A DNA stretch of 49,327 nucleotides from Cylindrotheca closterium (taxonomy: Eukaryota; Bacillariophyta; Bacillariophyceae; Bacillariales; Bacillariaceae), in NCBI GenBank assembly GCA_933822405.4, contig CAKOGP040002424.1:444149-493475 (forward strand), given 5' to 3'. Positions 19,837 through 31,200 of the stretch are shown here, piece by piece; position 1 is the first letter of the stretch; every line of letters begins with the position of its first letter. Below the pieces are notes generated by a model, which worked only from the letters and a program-made list of their open reading frames with translations, made no database searches and was not told the origin of the DNA. The position numbers and the translations under genes were made by a program.

Positions 19837-21215
19837 TCAGAAAAAGAATCCATGCAAACCTGAGATTCAATGTCGGACAAGGAGGAAGGCAAGTCGTTAG
19901 TTGATGCATATGTGTGAAATCAGAGCGAAAACAAGTGATCATTCATTTGCTTACCCAAGATAAAGGTTTCGTATGCAATGGCCATTACGTGCCAACGGAT
20001 GTCGACACTGGCAGAGGTTGCAGCCGAAGTGAAGAGTCGCACCAGAAGGAGATTCGTGGCTCCACCAATTGCTTGACTCTTCCAAATCATTTGAGCCTTT
20101 ACCAGCCCCCCTCCATCACTACCGTATCTAATCAAAAAAGCCGAAACGAACTTGTACATACAAAGAAGCAGCATGTTTGCCGCCAGGAGCTGAGATGCAA
20201 ACTTGTCACCAACATGCAACGTTGCTGCCATTCCGTACTCTTCCTCTTCGGGTGACCCTTCTGGCGGTGAGTGAATCAAGGCGCCCACCCATTCCAGAAA
20301 GACGTCATCGCCAGGAACATAACTCATGATCAGCCCAGGATAAAACAAGTCGCGTGCAGCAAAAAGCATCTGGGCTCCAGATACCAAAAATACTGTTCGT
20401 GCAACAATACGAGAGACAACTGATGTTGGTGTTTTCCCCTGTTTGAGAGCAATAGCGGGTCCTCTTTTCGCCTGTCCAAATGTCATTATGTAAAACAGCA
20501 TTACCGTAGCTTCAATCATAAGAATACCAATGAATATTGTTGGTAAGAATGCAGCGTCTGCTGTCATCAAATCAAAAATACAGGAACCATAAAAAGCAGC
20601 CAACAAAAGGTTGGTCACAGAGGCAGTCCAGAGCAGCGGAATAAAGTGACCCATATTCCATCTCGCATTCCTAGGATGGATCAATAGGGGCATCATCTTT
20701 TGAATCTGCAACGTCATTCCAGCAGCACCAGCCATCTTTCGAACATAGAAACTGCCCATATTGTTGGCATCTGTGGTGATTGGTTTGATGGCACTTAGGC
20801 CACCCTGTGTCGATGACCATCCTTTAGAATCGTCAAAAAACTCTAATGATTTTGTGAAACTCTGTGAAGTGATGGAAGAAAGAAGAGTGAGTGTCGTTTC
20901 GCCACATTCACATTAGCCTCCATCAAGTGCTTTTCATCAGTCTAAGAGACTCACCAGCAGCGCTTGATCAGATGCTCCTCCAATGACTCTTCCAGTTGCA
21001 AATACATCTCGAAAGAAGAAAACAAAGAGGAACCCCGAACATGCAATCACAGTGAATACGAGACCGATCGGCGGAAGATGCTCTGCCGCAATATCGTTGG
21101 AAACTGGCGCATTGCTTTGTTGTTTGGTAGATGATGATTTGACTTGATCGCCAGTCTTTGCATTGGCAGCTTTCGCAGAACCCGCCTTTTTCGATTGTTT
21201 CGAAGACTTTCCCAT
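19837..21215 (-). CDS. Multi-pass membrane protein of unknown function
   Basis: Three exons (21215-20955, 20861-19955, 19859-19837) join in frame to give 396 residues. The last exon codes only seven full codons. The family is not recognised. Residues 1-50 are Lys/Ser/Ala-rich (MGKSSKQSKKAGSAKAANA), followed by a TM helix (LVFTVIACSGFLFVFFF), a soluble stretch of about 60 residues, and then about five further hydrophobic segments (for example WTASVTNLLLAAFYGSCIFD, FIGILMIEATVMLFYIM, MLLLCMYKFVSAFLI). The start is the ATG at 21215, because the frame upstream has only a GTG. The first intron is well supported by consensus sites and by phase; the short 3' exon is the least certain part, and read-through would give a different tail ending at 19920. 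Confidence 0.7.
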
Positions 21216-21544
21216 TTGGTCTTCAAATCTACTTTGTGTTGGATTTGTAGACAACAATAACAATGATGAAACAGAAGGCTGAACGTGTCTGTGGTCCACG
21301 GACGAAGTGTGGAAGTGATCGATTTCTGAAAATTCAAAAACTTTGCGGGAATGAATCTTCAGTCATGAGTCTCCCGAGATTTGAAAATTGAATGAATGAA
21401 TAACAAACAACCACCAACTTAACTGCAACCTGTACAATAGTTTCAGTTGAATCAACTCTTCTTCTTTTGATTGGCATCATACACCGAGTCTAATTCTACC
21501 TATACAGGTATTATACTGAGCCTTCGTATCCAAATTGACACAAA
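21216..21544. promoter_or_regulatory. Divergent promoter region, membrane protein and FkbM-like copy 1
   Basis: These 329 bases lie between divergent ATGs. The last 50 bases before the FkbM-like ATG (tcttcttttgattggcat ... ttgacacaaaatg) recur before copy 2 at 23080-23142, so the promoter-proximal segment was duplicated with the gene. Confidence 0.5.
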
Positions 21545-22816
21545 ATGCGACTGCAAAGAACAAAAAGCAGACCAGAAAGATGCGAACAATATTGGACGTT
21601 GAAAGCATTGTTCCCAATGTCTGCATTGCTGCTGATGTTTGGAGCGTCGTTCACAGCTTTTGATGGAAGGAGGCTTCTATCGGTCTCTATGTCAGATGTG
21701 GAACAGATTAGCGCTGATATACCCAGTCAAACACCTTCCGTGGGAAATGTATGCCCACAAGCTCTTCATCTCTTGAATGACGATTCTTCCATGCTGAAGT
21801 CCATACACGAAAGCCTCGAGTCATTTCATCATGGAGGTGGCAATCTCAAGCTCCTAGAAGAGTATTTGAATTCGCACATGGATAAGTCAATCGAGCGTTT
21901 TAATATGAAATATTACCCAGACGGGAAATCTGAGCCACTCGAGGCGGAAGGAGTCACCAAGCACATTATTGAGACTCAAAAGAAATTGGATACTCACAAA
22001 CGTGGTGGATATGATCAACGAAAACTGCCAGGACATTTCAAGACAGTAGATGGAAAAGTCTTACAGGACTTTCGGGTGGATTCCGTTGAACCATTCACAG
22101 CGCAACGATGGCATATTGGCTTGGGACCTATTGCCGAAGATGCCTGTCGGAGTATGGATCGGATACGTTCTGGTAAGGGACGAAACTACGATGATAAATT
22201 CATGTGTTCCTATACAGACTTGAACACGAAAGACAAGAACAAATCCGCAATGCAACAACAGAAGCCAACTTCGGAATGCAACATGATATCCATCGGAAGC
22301 AACGGGCAGTGGGGATTTGAAGAAACGGTAGTGGCAAATACCAACTGCATTACACATACCTTTGATTGTACAGTTCAAAATCCAAAAAAACCAAACGTGG
22401 ATCCAATCAACTTTTACCCCTACTGTGTTGCCAATGAAAACAAAGAGATCGAAGGCCGTCAGTTCCGAACCTACAAAGGTCTTGTAGAGGCTGCCAAATT
22501 GACCGGTCCTCCAGACCTCTTCAAAATGGACGTGGAGGGATATGAGTTTGATGTCATGACACAAATGCTGGAAGAAGCACACAAGTCAGGAACCATGGAC
22601 CTCCTGCCGACACAAATATCCGTAGAATTGCATTATGCTACGCGAATGTACGACATCCCATGGAAAATGAGAACGGTTACAGCAGCTGAGATTGCTCTCT
22701 TTATGGGAATGATGTATCATCGTGGAGGCTATGTTCCGGTTCACTATGACGAAATAGGGCCGGGGTGCTATTCCTGCGCCGAGCTATTATTTGTAAGGAT
22801 GTTTTGTGATAAATAG
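21545..22816 (+). CDS. FkbM/METTL24-like methyltransferase, type II membrane protein (copy 1)
   Basis: A single exon encodes 423 residues. A basic N-terminus is followed by a signal anchor at about 22-40 (LKALFPMSALLLMFGASFTAF), giving a Golgi/ER type II topology. The C-terminal half has features of FkbM-like SAM-dependent methyltransferases: ECNMISIGSNGQWGFEETVV, NCITHTFDCTV, and the diagnostic DLFKMDVEGYEFDVM, then LPTQISVELHY. Such enzymes O-methylate sugars or other small acceptors; the lumenal location suggests glycan methylation (inference). It is a tandem paralog of the next gene, with nearly identical C-terminal halves and more diverged N-termini. Confidence 0.8.
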   Translation: MRLQRTKSRPERCEQYWTLKALFPMSALLLMFGASFTAFDGRRLLSVSMSDVEQISADIPSQTPSVGNVCPQALHLLNDDSSMLKSIHESLESFHHGGGNLKLLEEYLNSHMDKSIERFNMKYYPDGKSEPLEAEGVTKHIIETQKKLDTHKRGGYDQRKLPGHFKTVDGKVLQDFRVDSVEPFTAQRWHIGLGPIAEDACRSMDRIRSGKGRNYDDKFMCSYTDLNTKDKNKSAMQQQKPTSECNMISIGSNGQWGFEETVVANTNCITHTFDCTVQNPKKPNVDPINFYPYCVANENKEIEGRQFRTYKGLVEAAKLTGPPDLFKMDVEGYEFDVMTQMLEEAHKSGTMDLLPTQISVELHYATRMYDIPWKMRTVTAAEIALFMGMMYHRGGYVPVHYDEIGPGCYSCAELLFVRMFCDK

Positions 22817-23141
22817 AGTAACTTAGAGATGAAATAGTTGCTGTACTGTACGATTATTCTACTTTCGTAGCTTGCTGCTGTATCGTCCTTCTTGCTTGTA
22901 GACTTTGTCGTGTTCTAGTATGGAAGGTTACTATTTCGGAAGGTTACTATTTCGTACATGTCGGATTGAGGTACTTTGTAGAACAGGGGAATCGGAACAC
23001 AATTTTGCATTCACTTTTTTGAGGTCATTGTGGCGGTAAATTTGGGATGACCGTACCAAAGTTTCATTTGACGCCACTTTTCTTCTTTTGATTGAAAGCA
23101 TAGTAGTAATATATCGAGCTTGAATCTAAAGTTGACACAAA
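22817..23141. other. Spacer between the tandem methyltransferase genes
   Basis: These 325 bases hold the 3' UTR of copy 1 and the promoter of copy 2. A direct repeat ggaaggttactatttcg occurs twice at 22922-22955. The final segment matches the sequence just upstream of copy 1. Confidence 0.5.
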
Positions 23142-24440
23142 ATGCAACTGCATAGAACAAAAGGCAGACCACATGGATGCGAACGATATTTGACGTTCAA
23201 AGCATTGTTCCCAGCGTCTGTATTGCTGCTGATGTTTGCAGTGTCATTCACCGCGTTTGATGGAGGGATATCTGTGTCAGATGCGGGACAGATTAGCCCT
23301 GATGCATCCAATCCGAAAGCTTCCGTTGAAAATATAACCGCTTATACACCCATTCCGAAACCTTCGGTGGAAAATATTTGCCCACAAGCTCTTCATCTCT
23401 TGAAGGACGATTCTTCCAAGCTGGCGTCCATACACGAAGAGCTCAAATCATTTCATGATGGAGGTGGCAATGTCAAGGTCATTGAAGAGTATCTAAATTC
23501 GTACATGGATAAAACAATCGACCGGTTGGACATGAAGTATTATCCAAAAGGTCAATCTGAGCCACTGGAGGCGGCAGGAGTAACCAAGCACATTATTGAG
23601 ACTCAAAAGGAAGTAGATACTGCCAAACGTGGTGGGTATGATCAATTCAGACTGCCGGGCTACTTCAAGACAGTCAAAGGAAAACGATTGAAGGACTTTA
23701 AAATTGATGTCATGGAACCATTTACACCGCAACGATGGCGCATTGGCTTGGGACCAATAGCCAAAACTGCTTGTAAGAGTGTCGATCGGATACGGTCCGG
23801 CGAAGGAAAAAACTACGACGATAAATTCATGTGTTCCTACACAGACTTGACAAAGAACCAGAACAAACCCACAATGCAACAAGAGGAACCAAGTTCAGAA
23901 TGCAGCATGATATCCATAGGAAGCAATGGACAGTGGGGATTTGAAGAAAAAGTAGTAGCAAGTACCAACTGTATTACACATACCTTTGATTGTACAGTGC
24001 AGGATCCTAAGAAACCAAATGTGGATGCAATCAATTTTTACCCCTACTGTGTTGCCAATGAAAACAAGGAGAGTGAAGGCCGCCAGTTCCGAACCTACAA
24101 AGGTATGGTAGAGGCTGCCAAATTGACCCGTCCCCCCGACCTCTTCAAAATGGACGTGGAAGGATTCGAATTTGATGTCATGACACAAATGTTGGAAGAA
24201 GCACACAAGTCGGGAACCATGGACCTGCTACCGACGCAGATATCCGTAGAATTGCATTATGCCACGCGGATGTACGACATTCCCTGGAAAATGAGAACGA
24301 TTACAGCAGCTGAGATTGCTCTCTTCATGGGAATGATGTACCGTCGTGGAGGCTATGTTCCGGTGCACTATGAAAAAGTAGGACCGGCCTGCGTTTTCTG
24401 CGCCGAGCTATTGTTTGTGAGAATGTTTTGTGACAAATAG
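23142..24440 (+). CDS. FkbM/METTL24-like methyltransferase, type II membrane protein (copy 2)
   Basis: A single exon encodes 432 residues, aligned with copy 1 over its whole length. It shares the anchor (LKALF-like, ASVLLLMFAVSFTAFDGG), SSECSMISIGSNGQWGFEEK, and the catalytic-domain block DLFKMDVEGFEFDVM with LPTQISVELHYATRMYDIPW. It differs by a stretch of about 15 residues after the anchor (NPKASVENITAYTPIPKPSV), which looks like an internal duplication of the PKPSVENI segment. The substrate is unknown; the same lumenal methyltransferase role is inferred. The gene ends 92 bases from convergent NUP93. The close 3' half suggests recent duplication or gene conversion. Confidence 0.8.
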   Translation: MQLHRTKGRPHGCERYLTFKALFPASVLLLMFAVSFTAFDGGISVSDAGQISPDASNPKASVENITAYTPIPKPSVENICPQALHLLKDDSSKLASIHEELKSFHDGGGNVKVIEEYLNSYMDKTIDRLDMKYYPKGQSEPLEAAGVTKHIIETQKEVDTAKRGGYDQFRLPGYFKTVKGKRLKDFKIDVMEPFTPQRWRIGLGPIAKTACKSVDRIRSGEGKNYDDKFMCSYTDLTKNQNKPTMQQEEPSSECSMISIGSNGQWGFEEKVVASTNCITHTFDCTVQDPKKPNVDAINFYPYCVANENKESEGRQFRTYKGMVEAAKLTRPPDLFKMDVEGFEFDVMTQMLEEAHKSGTMDLLPTQISVELHYATRMYDIPWKMRTITAAEIALFMGMMYRRGGYVPVHYEKVGPACVFCAELLFVRMFCDK

Positions 24441-24532
24441 AGTAACTTAGGGATGAAAAAAGCTACTGTACGATTCTATTGCCACTTGCACTGTGCCCCA
24501 CAAAAACTGCACCACTCTCAAAGCTACTGTAG

Positions 24533-27059
24533 CTATAGCATATGGTTGCGCTTTTGCTGAATAAAGTCCTTTGTCGATGAGGGCATGTTCACCAGACCGG
24601 CAAAGACATAAATGAATCTCGCCATCATTTGAAGCTCTCGGAGGCGTTCTTCTACAGTGGCGTTGATTCCTCGTGACTCGGACTTGATTTTACGATGCAT
24701 CCCAAACAAGCATTCCATGGTGCCACAAATCAAGGGCGGCATGGCTGCCTTGAGACTGGGGTCAAGATTCTTGTAGCGGCTCTCTTTTTCATTCATCTGA
24801 TCTTGTGTGAGAGGCAATAGATTGAGGGAAGAGGCAATCTGAAAGGCTTCTTGAAATCTTCCACCGCGAATGTTGTCAAAGAAATTGCGAATCGCTGTGA
24901 GTTGCTGATTGACTTGTATCAATCCCAAATTGCCCTCGCGTTCCAGAGATTCCACCACCAGAGTTCGGCTGGTGAGGTAGGTCGAGTGGAACATTTGCGA
25001 CTGTTGCGCCCAAAACAATTTTTCCGGATTGCCATCTTCGGTGGGAGATATCAGCTCATTGAGCAATACGAGAAGGGAACCATATCGGCCCGAAAGCATG
25101 AATAGTTTTGCTGCCAATTCTGCCTTGGTTCGATCGTGATGTTGTCTCTTGAACATGTTGGCCGATTCTGCCAGAATCAACGAGGCTTCGTCTCGGCTCA
25201 TGTACTTATCGAGCAGAGCATTCTTTCGAGCACCTTCTTGTGTCAAGATGCCTCCAAAGTGATCCACCAAGTGAGTTTGGCGGACAATCAACGAGGCAAT
25301 TTCGTGTCGGCCCTTTTCCTTCTTTGGAATCTTCAACAGGTATTCCAAGGAAGCCGCTGGGCCCGAATTGGAATCGACTTCCAAGAGCGACGCGTACTTG
25401 GTCAATAGAGCTGTCAACAAACTAGGTGAAGATCCCTCTTGTTCGCCCAGATCAGCGATACTGAGACCCTTGCTAGCTAGCACAAGGCCCAGATGAGTAG
25501 CTTGCAACAATCCAGTTGAACCACCTGCCTCGGCCAAAAAGACCAAGGCAGTCTTGAACTGTTGAGAGGCCAGCAACGGGAGCGCATATCCCCAGCCACC
25601 ATTGCTGTCTGCTTGAAAGTATTCTGGACCATATTTCTTGATAGATTTACCAATCAGCTTGATTTGAGATGTGGGATCTTCTTGCTGGAGGGCCAACCAC
25701 AAGTGACCAAATAGGTAGTCTTCAATGGTACTGTAGGATCCATCTGGCAAATTTTGTCCCGACAGCAAGGCCAGGACACCAATTTTGAAAATGTTTTTGG
25801 ACTCCAAATTTTGCGCCTTGTCGTGCAAATCCTCAATCAAGGCACGATCATTGGGAGAGACTGTGGGAGTTCCCATTTCCCAAATACAAGTGGCTTGCGC
25901 TTGCCGTTGAGCAATTTGGTAGACGACATTTTGAATGACATCTTGTTCGGGAAAATGATCGTGATTGGCTCTGGCAACATCTAAAACAGTCTTGGCGGCA
26001 CCAAAGTCTCCACAACGCAAACCTGGATACAATAATAATAATAAAGAAAAGAATAGACGAGATGAGTTGCTGTTGTATTATTCCAAAGAAAACAAAAAAG
26101 AGACGGACTTGACCTCGCTCGCTCTTTGTGTTTTACTTACAATAGTAGAGAATGTGCCAGGTAGAAGCATCCGCACCATATTCCAGTTTGACATAGGTTG
26201 CCATGGTCCCACCCATGCCCGTACCATAATTGCGATCCGTCACTGGATTCTGTCCGGCCAAATTGGCCGATGCCACTCTGTTTCTAATGACATCTTGGTA
26301 CTGCTTGCAAAAATGTAGTAACGACCCCAAAGCCCCATGAAAGGGGGAGGAAAGATTGGGGATCATGTTGCCAAACAGTTGCCAAGCAATGGCGTATCCA
26401 GTGGAATCGGAACTCGTCATATTTTGGTATCCTGCAATGACATCTTGCAGGTTTGTAGTGGCGGTAATAGACCGCAAGAGTTGAAGGTGCTTTTGGACGG
26501 CCACTGCATCGAGTGGTTGTTTGAGGCCTTCGGTAATGAAATTGTGAGAAGGACCCGATACGGATTGAAAGGTCGCTTCCAATTTGCGGTCCGCCTGCCG
26601 CATGCCCAGACTACTGGAAGCATCCACCAAATTGCGGGACCCGACGAGCTCCTTGAGCCACCACTCCCGTTCGCGTTTCCAGTCGTCTTCCAATTGCTGT
26701 TCCAACTGTTTCTCCAATTGTCGATTAGTGTTTTCTCGTTCTCGTTGCAAGATGCGTTCAATGGCCGAGTCACGTTGTTGACGTCGATTGGCATCCAAGC
26801 TTTGAAAGGCATCTTGGGTCAGTGGAGCAGGTGTTGTACTTTCCAGGCTGGCTACGAGACTCCCAAAGTCGGTGCGATCGCCCAATAATAGTTGTGCCGA
26901 AGTGTTCAGTTGTTGAGGATTATTGTTTCCTAGAAAGGACTTGTTGGCAGCGGCGAGTTCGTGAAGGGAACGGGACCAGGAGGGTTGCATCGAGTCGCCG
27001 CCACCCAAGGTCGGCAGAGCCCCTGAAGCCAGTTGTTCCAAGCTTTGATGTGTTGTCAT
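24533..27059 (-). CDS. NUP93: Nucleoporin NUP93/NIC96
   Basis: Two exons (27059-26141 and 26022-24533) encode 802 residues, close to the 819 of human NUP93. The start is the ATG at 27059; the frame extends upstream only through a TTG. NUP93/Nic96 is the alpha-helical scaffold of the nuclear pore inner ring. Seen: a Gly/Ser/Gln-rich N-terminus, a coiled coil at about 90-130 (ERILQRERENTNRQLEKQLE), then a helical solenoid. The family-typical ASTWHILYYCLRCGDFGAAK spans the splice junction, and DYLFGHLWLALQQED follows. The 118-base intron (GTAAGT...CAG) removes a frame break exactly inside this conserved block, which supports the model. It shares its upstream region with the LYR-like gene. Confidence 0.92.
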
Positions 27060-27376
27060 TGTTGCTGTTTCTTGTTGTGGCAATTTGTAGCGTTTCTTGT
27101 AGGGTACAATGCGTAGAATGTGGTTTTGCTCACTATTGGAATATACTGTTTGATATCTCGTCTTTCAACATCCAATCCAAACCTAAATGTCACTCACTCT
27201 CACAAATGAAAATCAAAGCCTCTTGCTTTGAAAAAACTGGAGCGCGCGAATGCGTGCGAGGACGAGTGACGGCAAGACACTCATAGAAAAAACACATCAT
27301 CAAAACACAAACATCGAAACAGGGACAGTCCATTCTTCTTTCAGAACGTCTGAACCTTCCTACTTGTGTATGCTAC

Positions 27377-27377
<1 letters not shown>
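27060..27377. promoter_or_regulatory. Divergent promoter region, NUP93 and LYR-like genes
   Basis: These 318 bases lie between divergent genes and end in the (ATC)n microsatellite. A CG-rich island (gcgcgcgaatgcgtgcgagg) sits at 27241-27262. No other motif was assigned. Confidence 0.4.

Positions 27378-27433
<56 letters not shown>
27378..27433 (+). repeat. (ATC)n trinucleotide microsatellite running into a start codon
   Basis: About 56 bases of uninterrupted ATC repeat (18-19 units). The last CAT is followed by G, so the final AT belongs to the ATG of the downstream gene at 27432. The repeat would be transcribed in the 5' UTR. Confidence 0.95.
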
Positions 27434-27842
27434 GACAACACCAGCAGCAGTTCAAATTCGACAAAAATACCGATCGCTTAACAAACTAGTGAAGAAACTC
27501 CCCGAAAATGACATGGAAAAAAGCTTGCACGAGCTTCGAACCTCCTTTCGGAAAGCTCTTGGTGAAACCGAAAGTGTGGAGACACGATTACAAGACGCCG
27601 ACAATCGAATTTCCTTTTTGCAAATGATCACTCCGAAGGATAAACCTGCCAAGGGTGGAACATGGGTCTACAAGGATGGAAAACGAATTGAAGGAGGATC
27701 TGGGACGCGGTTTGACGCCAATGGCAACGTTCACTCGAATTGGGATGGCAAGAATTTGGATCCTTGTTCCGTCAAGAGACATAATCAACAATTAAATCGG
27801 GTTGGATTCCTTAATAATCAGCATGCGAAGGGTTATTTCTAA
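27432..27842 (+). CDS. Small LYR-motif-like protein
   Basis: A single exon encodes 136 residues from the first ATG, placed at the 3' edge of the ATC repeat; upstream in-frame codons give only poly-Ile from a non-ATG. The N-terminal half resembles the Complex1_LYR fold: QIRQKYRSLNKLVKKLPEND in place of the L-Y-R block, then helix LHELRTSFRKALGE with the conserved R-x-x-F. LYR proteins bind the mitochondrial acyl carrier protein and act in Fe-S or respiratory complex assembly. The C-terminal half (GGTWVYKDGKRIEGGSGTRF, NQQLNRVGFLNNQHAKGYF) is polar and not recognised. The LYR call is moderate. Confidence 0.65.
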
Positions 27843-28252
27843 TCTAGATCGGAATGAAATTAACGTTTTAGGCAGTACTGAACTGAATATAATAGTTGCA
27901 ATGCTTCTTTTGGGCAAATTGAATGAAAATGATAGACAGCAGGCAGCCGTGAGAGGAACATTGATCGAAAGATTAGAGTTTTGATTATATTATTAACGTT
28001 ATAATATCGACCCCCAAGCTCTCTTCTTGTGTGAAATACTATCCCAGTTTATTGAATGTGGGAGGAACTGCTGCATGCTTGTTGAAGTCAGCTTTCACCC
28101 ATAGTTTGGACCTTGTAGTGTTGTTTCCTGTTTGCCAGCATCCACTTTTTGCATGCTGTCTTGGATGAAACGTGAAATGGACTTGGTTGTAAGCGCCGGT
28201 TGGTTGCAAGACACAGATGCCAAAACGGTTCATATTGTGAGCAGCTGCGGTT
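27843..28252. other. Convergent intergenic region, no gene seen
   Basis: About 410 bases between the 3' ends of the LYR-like and TRPC4AP-like genes. It contains an AT-rich run (27980-28010) with ttatattattaacgttataata, a near-palindrome centred on aacgtt. Likely 3' UTRs. Confidence 0.35.
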
Positions 28253-31200
28253 TCAACGGTCAAAAACTCGGGCGGAACGTCCATAGGGGCTACGTGGCAA
28301 ACGAACTGGTTGGTGGACCAACGATGTTGGAGAGCTGTCGTCAGCACTGAGCAAGGAGACCACATCGACCCATTCTTGGAATCTCAAATGCGAGGAGTAT
28401 TCCAATGACAAACGATCACGGCCACGGTGAGTGTAATACTCAATCCAGAACCACAGGACTTCGCGAAAGTTGCGAAGCACATCATTCTTGTCTCCAATTT
28501 CACCCTTGGTACCATAGTAGGTCAGCGAGGCACGGCGGCTCACAGAAGCTCGACGTGCGTAGGGTGCCGGCGCAATTTTTTCGTCCATATCCATGTACTT
28601 TAGAGCTTGTGCAAAGGCTCGGTCAATGACATTGTCATCGCTTGAAGCATTGCGTGCTCTGCGTTTGGTTTCTCGTTCTTCAATGTTCAATCGACCAAGA
28701 TCTTGAAGCAAGTTACCCAGCTCGTTTCGCCGGGACGCAAAGATCGCAATCACTACAGCAGTATTCAAGCAGCAAATATTTTCATGGTTGATATTTCTCA
28801 AGTCAACAACACCCAACAAGTCTCGTAGTAGCCGTGTTTGATTCGCTGCCAAGAACCATGACAAGCGCTCGACAGTGTTTGGCTCATGGGTTGCGGTAGC
28901 CAAGGTCTCTCCAAAAGGAGTAAAGACCCAACCAAAATGTCCAACTCCGTCGTGAAGGCCAGTTAGCGAGGGATCAATTGTCCCTGGAGGTCGCATCCTG
29001 TAGGCCGTGATCATGGCACTGGAAGGAAACCAATCTGAAGCACGAGCCTTGTCTTGCTTTCGTTCGGTAGGAGTTTGCAGATTTTCAGCCTTGCCGTTGA
29101 TTTCTTCAGTTTTGGATGGCTCCTTCACTTCTGTATCCCACCAAGAGTGAGTGACGTAAGCACGCGAATCAACTCCGCTTTGACTCTTCCAAGTTCCTTG
29201 TCGCATGGCGAAACATTCTGGATCCAAATGCAACGGCATTAATCTCCTTGATGCAGACATTCGTTCCATTGTCAATAACAGTGACCGTAGGAACACATTG
29301 GAATCCACGAGATTTGCAGCTGCAACACTCATCAACTTGCGAAAGCTTTCTTCATCTAGATCCTTGACCAGCAAATGAATAACTTCGGAATTTCCTTTGC
29401 ACAGCTCACCAAGCAGATCGAACGAAGTCTGAAGACTTCCAGCACAATGAAGAAAATCACTTGTAATGTCTTTCACCAAGTGCTTTAAAAGACCAGATTG
29501 GGCAACAAATACCTGCTCGGCTGGTGAGGAACCGCGTAGATAGGATTCAATGCAACTGGCGAGCCAAAATCGGTACGGTGATTCATCAACTTCGCCGATT
29601 AATGCCGTCGTAATTTTGGATAACAAGCCAGGCTGAAGTTGTGAAACATCGTTTGGATTTCCCCTTTCAAAGACATGATTGCGCTCGCCTTGACTCAAAA
29701 GGAGTCGACGGCCAGCATAGTTGTCACAATCTCTATCGCAGAAGTTGTGAAGTAAGCGGAGATATTGCACGCAGAGAGCGTTCTCTGGGGTACATTCACC
29801 CCCTTGACCACTCAATGCATTTGCATATGGGTCCTCCTCATCTGCAGAATCACCCGTGTCACCTTCGGAATTGGACTGTTGAGACGCGGTAGCGGCAGCC
29901 CAAGGGAGGCGATGAAACATTTCGTCGAGGACTGAAATGATGCCATGCTTCTTCAGCAGTTCTTGAGTATCAATCTTTCGTCGTCCTCCCAATAGTGTAC
30001 ACAAGACAAACAAAACTTCCACTTGAAAAGGTCCAAGTAGGAAGGCGTTTAGTTGCAACAAATTGGCAGCGTCCTGTGGTGTTTGAATTCGGGATCGACT
30101 ACTTGCTGGATGCCTCTGTCCATTTTCGTCCACTGGCGACCTTCCGTTCTCGTCAAATCCAATATTTCCTGGTGATAATGACATAATTCGACGTCCAATC
30201 ATCTGCTCTGACATAAGACCAGGATCGGAAGGGTTCAAAACATTCTCCCCAAGACCACCATCACTGCCATCTCGGGGCATGCCTGGAATAAGCCGTGAAA
30301 TTTGAGCCTGTGCCAGAACCATCAATATTCTTGCCAGCTGATTTGTAGCAGCTTGAGGGCCCATGAGGCCGCCCACCAACTCTTCCATCATCTCTGCAAC
30401 GTTTCCGAGCTCGTTAACGTGCCGATTTCGACCACCATTGTCATCCTCATTCTCGTCCTCATAATCCTCGTCTAGCATTTTTCGAGCCAGCTTTTCAACT
30501 CTCTCCACTTCTTTCCATTGATCAAGCTCGCTCAGACCCAGCATTATCAGAGTGTCAGCAATCACTGGATACCGTGCCATGACAACATAAGGAGTCGTTC
30601 TGCGGATACTGGGTGCATAATTCATGATACTCAAAAGCCTGAGCAATCTCGGTGCCAACGTCTCATCGCCAATCAGTATCGATTGATTCAGATCAATGGT
30701 GGAATCTCTGCCTGCCCGAGCTGCTCTATTCCGTCGCAATTGCAACAGCTCGATAGATTTTAGCACAGCAGGACTTTCCAATAATTGCCGATCTTCTGGT
30801 TCAAATATCAGCAGAGCTAGAATGCGGCTAAAATGAGCCAGCTGTCGGCAACTGAATCCTCTCCAAAGTTTGTACAGATCCGGGACATTGCCAAGGAAGA
30901 ATGTCGACGGCGGAGAAACTCTGACAGTAGGATAATGGCCGGGAAGTTGCATGTCTACATCGTCGTCGGCTGGTGCTGGTGGTGGAGAGGCATTTAGCTG
31001 AAGACTCACAATCTCTTCAATCAGTGTGGCGGCGCCATCAAAACAAGAATCATGAGACAAGAGGGTAAATAAAAATGGTAGGAACTCCCCATTGTCAAAA
31101 ATATCCCCGTCTTCCACCAAGGAAGGTATGGCATAGACCAGTTCCCTTAGAGACGCCATGACTTCGTTCCAGCACAGTGTCAATCGTGAAACCACCAACT

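Noticed and set aside
28039..28365. Minus-strand ORF of 108 codons that reads protein-like after the TRPC4AP stop
   Set aside because: Considered as a frame-shifted C-terminus, but the TRPC4AP frame already ends with the family-typical SSPTSLV block, so no shift is needed.
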